A DNA stretch of 64,000 nt, from positions 248,001 to 312,000 of the forward strand of contig NZ_FUZI01000002.1 of assembly GCF_900166965.1 (NCBI RefSeq), read 5' to 3'. Below the pieces are notes generated by a model. That model did no database searches. It was not told the origin of the DNA and worked only from the letters and a program-made list of their open reading frames with translations. Shown here piece after piece: positions 60,028 through 64,000 of this stretch. The translations under genes and the position numbers were made by a program. Within the stretch, counting starts at the first letter, position 1, and each line of letters opens with the position of its first letter. This DNA is from Photobacterium piscicola. Lineage in GTDB: Bacteria > Pseudomonadota > Gammaproteobacteria > Enterobacterales > Vibrionaceae.

Positions 60028-61719
60028 CTACTTAGTGGTTTGCTGCGCTTTTTTATCTGACTCTTCACGTAAAACTCGACGTAAAATTTTACCAACGTTA
60101 GTCTTTGGTAAATCATCCATAAATTCGACAATTTTAGGAATTTTATAGCCCGTTAAATGCTGTCGACAATGGGTAATTAATTCTTCGCGCGTTAAACTAT
60201 CATCACGTTTAACCACACAAAGTTTTACCACTTCGCCTGACACTTCATGTGCCTGGCCAATTGCAGCAACTTCTAGCACTTTATCGTGCAATGCTACAAC
60301 ATCTTCAATTTCATTTGGGTAAACGTTAAATCCAGACACTAAGATCATGTCTTTTTTACGATCAACAATATGCAAGAAGCCTTCATCATCAAATTTGACG
60401 ATATCACCCGTTGAAAGCCAACCATCGTCGGTTAACACTTCTTTGGTGGCTTCTGGATGCTGCCAATAGCCTTTCATTACCTGAGGGCCACGTACTTGCA
60501 GTTCACCCACTTGATCGATACCAACCACGTTACCTTCATCATCAACCATACGTACATCAGTTGAGGGAACAGGTAAGCCAATAGATCCATTATAGTAAGT
60601 TAGGTTATACGGATAAGCCGCAACTAATGGCGAACACTCTGTTAAACCATAACCTTCAAGTAAATAATTACCCGTGATATTTTGCCACTTTTCAGCAACT
60701 GCACGTTGAACGGCCATACCACCGCCAACAGAGAGGTGTAAATTACTGAAATCTAATTTAAGAAAATCAGGGTTATTCACTAATGCATTAAATAACGTAT
60801 TTACGCCAGTAATGGCTGAAAACGGGTAGCGTTGTAATTCTTTAATGAACGTTGGAATATCACGAGGGTTGGTAATCAATAGATTTTGCCCCCCCATTTC
60901 CAACAACAATAAACAGTTAACTGTCAGAGCAAACACATGATACAACGGCAGTGCAGTCACGATTAACTCGCGGCCTTCACTTAATACAGGACCATAAGCC
61001 CCTTTTGCCTGCATCACATTAGACACCATATTATGGTGAGTTAGAATGGCACCCTTAGCAACACCTGTCGTACCGCCAGTGTATTGTAAAAAGGCCATAT
61101 CGTCGCCAGTAATGAATGGCTTAACATATTGCATTCTGCGCCCTTTACGTAAAGCAATACGCATTGAGGTCGCATGAGGTAAATGGTATGACGGCACCAT
61201 TTTTTTAATATATTTCACTACGAAGTTAACTAATGTTCCCTTCGGACGAGATAATTGATCGCCAAGGCTGGTTAAAATAACATGTTTAACACACGTATTT
61301 TTAACGACAGCTTCCAATGTATGAGCGAAATTAGACACAATAACAATGGCTTTTGCGCCAGAGTCGTTAAGTTGATGCTCTAATTCTCGCGGTGTATAAA
61401 GTGGATTAACATTCACTACTACACACCCAGCGCGTAAAATACCAAACAATGCAATCGGATATTGCAATAAATTTGGCATCATGACAGCGACACGATCACC
61501 TTTTTGCAGTTTAAGCTCATTTTGTAAGTATGCAGCAAATGCACGGCTACGCTCTTCCAACTTACGGAAGGTCATGACCTGCCCCATGTTGATAAATGCC
61601 GTTTGATCTGCGTATTTAAGTACAGATTGTTCAAACATGTCGACCAAAGATGAATATTCATCTGGGTTAATTTCTGCCGGTACATCTTCCGGATAGCGGC
61701 TAAGCCAAACCTTATCCAC
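60028..61719 (-). CDS. fadD: long-chain fatty acid-CoA ligase FadD
   Basis: 563 residues (E. coli 561). Activates fatty acids at the inner membrane with ATP and CoA for beta-oxidation. ANL-superfamily signatures are the P-loop [24 protein letters not shown] and the [17 protein letters not shown] hinge and FACS motif. The GTG at 61719 lies 6 bases behind AGGAG; an earlier GTG at 61725 sits too close to it. Near rnd, as in E. coli. FadR control is expected, but no site was identified. Confidence 0.96.
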   Translation of the reverse strand: MDKVWLSRYPEDVPAEINPDEYSSLVDMFEQSVLKYADQTAFINMGQVMTFRKLEERSRAFAAYLQNELKLQKGDRVAVMMPNLLQYPIALFGILRAGCVVVNVNPLYTPRELEHQLNDSGAKAIVIVSNFAHTLEAVVKNTCVKHVILTSLGDQLSRPKGTLVNFVVKYIKKMVPSYHLPHATSMRIALRKGRRMQYVKPFITGDDMAFLQYTGGTTGVAKGAILTHHNMVSNVMQAKGAYGPVLSEGRELIVTALPLYHVFALTVNCLLLLEMGGQNLLITNPRDIPTFIKELQRYPFSAITGVNTLFNALVNNPDFLKLDFSNLHLSVGGGMAVQRAVAEKWQNITGNYLLEGYGLTECSPLVAAYPYNLTYYNGSIGLPVPSTDVRMVDDEGNVVGIDQVGELQVRGPQVMKGYWQHPEATKEVLTDDGWLSTGDIVKFDDEGFLHIVDRKKDMILVSGFNVYPNEIEDVVALHDKVLEVAAIGQAHEVSGEVVKLCVVKRDDSLTREELITHCRQHLTGYKIPKIVEFMDDLPKTNVGKILRRVLREESDKKAQQTTK

Positions 61720-61883
61720 GTGCACTCTCCTTTAAAATTAGACTGCGGTGCGCGCCTATCAACTTCACAAAACGGTAATGCTATAAATAATATAATTCGT
61801 TATAACGGCACTACCGCATATTTAATTTTGGATTAAAAATTGAACCATGGCGATATCTGTTGATACCAAAGATAAATCAATAA

Positions 61884-62762
61884 TTAATCTAATTGAGTGG
61901 GGATAAAGGCTCGAATATGACGATAAACATCATTCGAACTTTGTAAATGACAATGATGTCCCCCGAACACCATCACTTGTGTAAAATCGTTAATACCCCA
62001 TCCATTAGCATCACATTGGCGTAATGTCGCGTAGCCATCTGTACCGATAATCGATAATACAGGTGCTTGAATACTACTTAACAAAGCCTGCGCATGTTGT
62101 TGTGCCATTCGGTATAAAGAATCACAACGAAGACGAGGATCATGACGCCAATACCAGCGGCCATCACGTTCAATTGTCGCTCTCTTAACGACAGCATCAA
62201 GTAACGAGGCTGGTAATCGATTTACGTTCGCACGAAGCGTCACAGCTTCTTCAAATGTCGCCATTGAACGCTGCTGCAAACGTTGTTGTTGTCGACGATA
62301 ACGCTGTCGACTGATTATGCCCATTCGTAACCGCTCTGCTGCCATATGCGGAGGTTCAGTTAATGGTGACAATCCTTCAATTAATACAATTTTATCGACA
62401 TATTCAGGAAATATCGCGGCATAACATCCCGCAACAATAGCCCCAAGTGAATGACCAATAAGATGTACTTTTGCAGGTTTAAACTGCATGATAACTTGAT
62501 GCAAATCATCAATATAATCAACAAAATGGTAATAATTATCGGCACTTTTATAATCAGATTTACCATGTCCAGGCCAATCCAGTGCAATAATGTCATAATC
62601 AGTGATTAATAACGGCCATAATGATGCAAACGTAGCGGCATTATCTTGCCAGCCATGTAAAAGCACCACTAAGGGTCTTGAGGTACTTACTGGCGTCATT
62701 ACATCAATACTGCTACAAGCAGCAAGGTTATACTCTGCTAGCGTTAGCGTTATCTCTTTCAT
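61884..62762 (-). CDS. alpha/beta hydrolase
   Basis: 292 residues, single-domain alpha/beta hydrolase. Oxyanion-hole motif LLHGWQDNAATF, the DWPGHGKSD loop, nucleophile Ser105 in IGHSLGAIV and the likely catalytic His in GGHHCHL near the C-terminus. It could be an esterase or acyl-CoA/lipid hydrolase. Its place directly upstream of fadD and behind an Slp-family gene hints at lipid metabolism, but the substrate is unknown. ATG at 62762, 5 bases behind the slp-like gene. Confidence 0.82.
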   Translation of the reverse strand: MKEITLTLAEYNLAACSSIDVMTPVSTSRPLVVLLHGWQDNAATFASLWPLLITDYDIIALDWPGHGKSDYKSADNYYHFVDYIDDLHQVIMQFKPAKVHLIGHSLGAIVAGCYAAIFPEYVDKIVLIEGLSPLTEPPHMAAERLRMGIISRQRYRRQQQRLQQRSMATFEEAVTLRANVNRLPASLLDAVVKRATIERDGRWYWRHDPRLRCDSLYRMAQQHAQALLSSIQAPVLSIIGTDGYATLRQCDANGWGINDFTQVMVFGGHHCHLQSSNDVYRHIRAFIPTQLD

Positions 62763-62767
62763 AACAG

Positions 62768-63337
62768 TTATAAGACTACTCGTTCAACAATTCGGCCGTT
62801 AACCCCGAAATTAGGCATCATTAAATCATTACCCCATCGATCACAATTAAATGAATAACAAGGCTGACGCGTCCAAAACGGATCATCTAATTGTACCTGT
62901 TGTTGTACTTGCCATAGTTGCTCACCAGATACTTGCACCACCGGAAAAGTATATGGGTATTGCCCTATTTTTCCCTGCTCATCACCGGAAAATTGCCCAG
63001 CAACCGTCAATAGACGACCTTTGGCATATTCAATTGGCTCTAAAAAGCCATGAACATAAGCAATAAACCGTCCTTGAGATTGTGCATGTAATATTGGACG
63101 ACCATCAGCCGTTAATGGCATCGCCACCATTTCAATACGTGTTTGTTGCTGTTCATTACGAATCGAAGCAATAACACCACCAAGACGAACATCTTTACCT
63201 TCATTCGCCTGAGGGTGCTGCAGAATAACCGTTAAATCAGTAATAGGATCTTTTGATTTCGTTACTAACGTTGCAGGTAAGCTCGCGCAGCCTACCATAA
63301 ACACTAATATCACCCCAAGAAATAGCTTACCAAACAT
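62768..63337 (-). CDS. Slp family outer membrane lipoprotein
   Basis: 189 residues. The lipoprotein signal ends in MVGC with Cys17. The Slp-family domain has DLTVILQHPQANEGKDVRLGGVIASI and ends with RWGNDLMMPNFGVNG. Slp proteins are starvation- or stationary-phase-associated outer membrane lipoproteins; E. coli YeaY, next to fadD and tsaB, is the likely positional counterpart. ATG at 63337. Probably cotranscribed with the hydrolase gene. Confidence 0.88.
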   Translation of the reverse strand: MFGKLFLGVILVFMVGCASLPATLVTKSKDPITDLTVILQHPQANEGKDVRLGGVIASIRNEQQQTRIEMVAMPLTADGRPILHAQSQGRFIAYVHGFLEPIEYAKGRLLTVAGQFSGDEQGKIGQYPYTFPVVQVSGEQLWQVQQQVQLDDPFWTRQPCYSFNCDRWGNDLMMPNFGVNGRIVERVVL

Positions 63338-63598
63338 CTAAAACCTCCACACATTTGTTTAATAACTCGACAAAAAATAACATATCTCACTACTGAATTC
63401 CTATCTCAACAGGAATAGTACGTGATCTTATGTCATCAATAATACAGGCTTTAAAATAACGAGAGAGAAAACGAATATGGCTACAGCTAGCGCGGGCAAT
63501 GGTATAGAAACACGAATAATTGCTATTCGGTGTACATAATTGTAGATGCCATAGTAGAAAAGAAAGTCAGACTTAATAGAATAAGGGGATATAAAATA

Positions 63599-63630
63599 CG
63601 AAGAGTGATCAGTAAAACTGCCACTCTTCG
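63599..63630 (-). terminator. terminator of tsaB
   Basis: CGAAGAGTG and CACTCTTCG form a 9-bp stem around a 14-base loop, 53 bases past the tsaB stop. The minus-strand tail is T-rich. Confidence 0.7.
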
Positions 63631-63682
63631 TGTTTTTACGCAATGTTATCAGCCATTACAAACAATGTTGATATCGATAATA

Positions 63683-64000
63683 TTACTCGCGACCAGGCAA
63701 TTTCTTCCACGTCACAGTATCACGTAAATAAACCGGACTTGCGGCTTCTGCTGCAACAATTTCACCACGAGCAAAAGCATATTTAGCCAAATGCACCATA
63801 TCTTGTGAATCAGGATAAAGCACACTACCTAATTGCGCTTGCAATGGTAATTGATTTAATAGTTCAGGGTACGCTTCCCAGCCTGTACCTGCTGTTAACC
63901 ATGCATTGGTATCAGCTTGTACGTTCGCTAATAAAACATCAGGTGCAATTACTTGCTCATTGCCCAATAATAGCCAATCACCATCAGTTTTACGCTGGTA
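63683..64000 (-). CDS. tsaB: tRNA threonylcarbamoyladenosine synthesis protein TsaB (partial)
   Basis: C-terminal 105 codons of a gene running off the right edge; the frame is open to base 64000. The segment GWEAYPELLNQLPL, LYPDSQDMVHLAKYAF and the end AAEAASPVYLRDTVTWKKLPG match the C-terminal part of TsaB (YeaZ), the scaffold of the TsaBDE complex that makes t6A37 on ANN-decoding tRNAs. The order tsaB-slp-hydrolase-fadD agrees with E. coli tsaB-yeaY-fadD. Confidence 0.92.
   Translation of the reverse strand, partial: YQRKTDGDWLLLGNEQVIAPDVLLANVQADTNAWLTAGTGWEAYPELLNQLPLQAQLGSVLYPDSQDMVHLAKYAFARGEIVAAEAASPVYLRDTVTWKKLPGRE

Noticed and set aside
63428-63643. 71-codon minus-strand frame between slp and tsaB
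   Set aside because: It crosses the tsaB terminator hairpin and has no ribosome site; the hydrophobic tail is AT-driven.

Overview
The window looks like a chromosomal segment of a marine gammaproteobacterium of the family Vibrionaceae, most likely Photobacterium. The grounds are the AT-rich sequence, the gene orders (ybgC-tolQRAB-pal-cpoB next to cydABX-ybgE and ruvCAB; adhE divergent from a MarC gene; hisLGDCBHAFI; ycgL-minCDE-rnd-fadD-slp-tsaB) and protein sequences close to but distinct from those of E. coli. The genus is inferred and was not tested by search. Nothing resembles a prophage, IS element, integron or CRISPR array. Most of the window is core genome with a few accessory pockets.

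Layout. 1-660: two tRNA-Ser genes on the minus strand, followed by two 119-bp tandem units that each repeat a tRNA-like 3' end plus a terminator. 677-5225: L-alanine exporter AlaE, then a YhjX-like transporter with a YpdAB-type kinase and regulator, a probable pyruvate-sensing module. 5527-7263: a UPF0149 gene converging on nadA. 7640-8747: an unrecognised operon of three small membrane proteins (two are paralogues, the third resembles a membrane-anchored winged helix), preceded by a tiny Cys-rich reading frame. 8932-14428: the Tol-Pal envelope operon, with a very repetitive TolA. 14701-17859: cytochrome bd oxidase, including the 35-residue CydX, with two FNR-like boxes upstream. 18809-21198: ruvB, ruvA and ruvC. 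21427-24427: aspS and a divergent DUF72 gene.

24448-31431: a class A beta-lactamase with an RSG motif of the carbenicillinase type, divergent from cmoAB (tRNA wobble-uridine modification), then a cassette of a retropepsin-like lipoprotein, an inactive-transglutaminase/7TM protein and an ATP-grasp ligase, and an unrecognised conserved-looking gene. 31654-37641: a degenerate short-chain dehydrogenase, an 8-bp tandem repeat, adhE, a MarC-family gene and a Kv-like channel with a C-terminal zinc ribbon. 37720-43859: glpQ, a 9-bp tandem repeat, cysS, ppiB, lpxH, a TSUP permease and ychJ.

44190-51567: the complete histidine operon with leader peptide and attenuator. 51736-55147: tdk, an NhaC-type antiporter and hns. 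55357-64000: an MltB-family transglycosylase, ycgL, minCDE, rnd, fadD, an alpha/beta hydrolase, an Slp-family lipoprotein and the 3' part of tsaB, cut by the window edge.

The best candidate for something undescribed is the three-gene small-membrane-protein operon at 7640-8747. The retropepsin/transglutaminase/ATP-grasp cassette, the tRNA-derived repeats and the beta-lactamase are next. All assignments come from reading the sequence and remembered family features; no database search was run.
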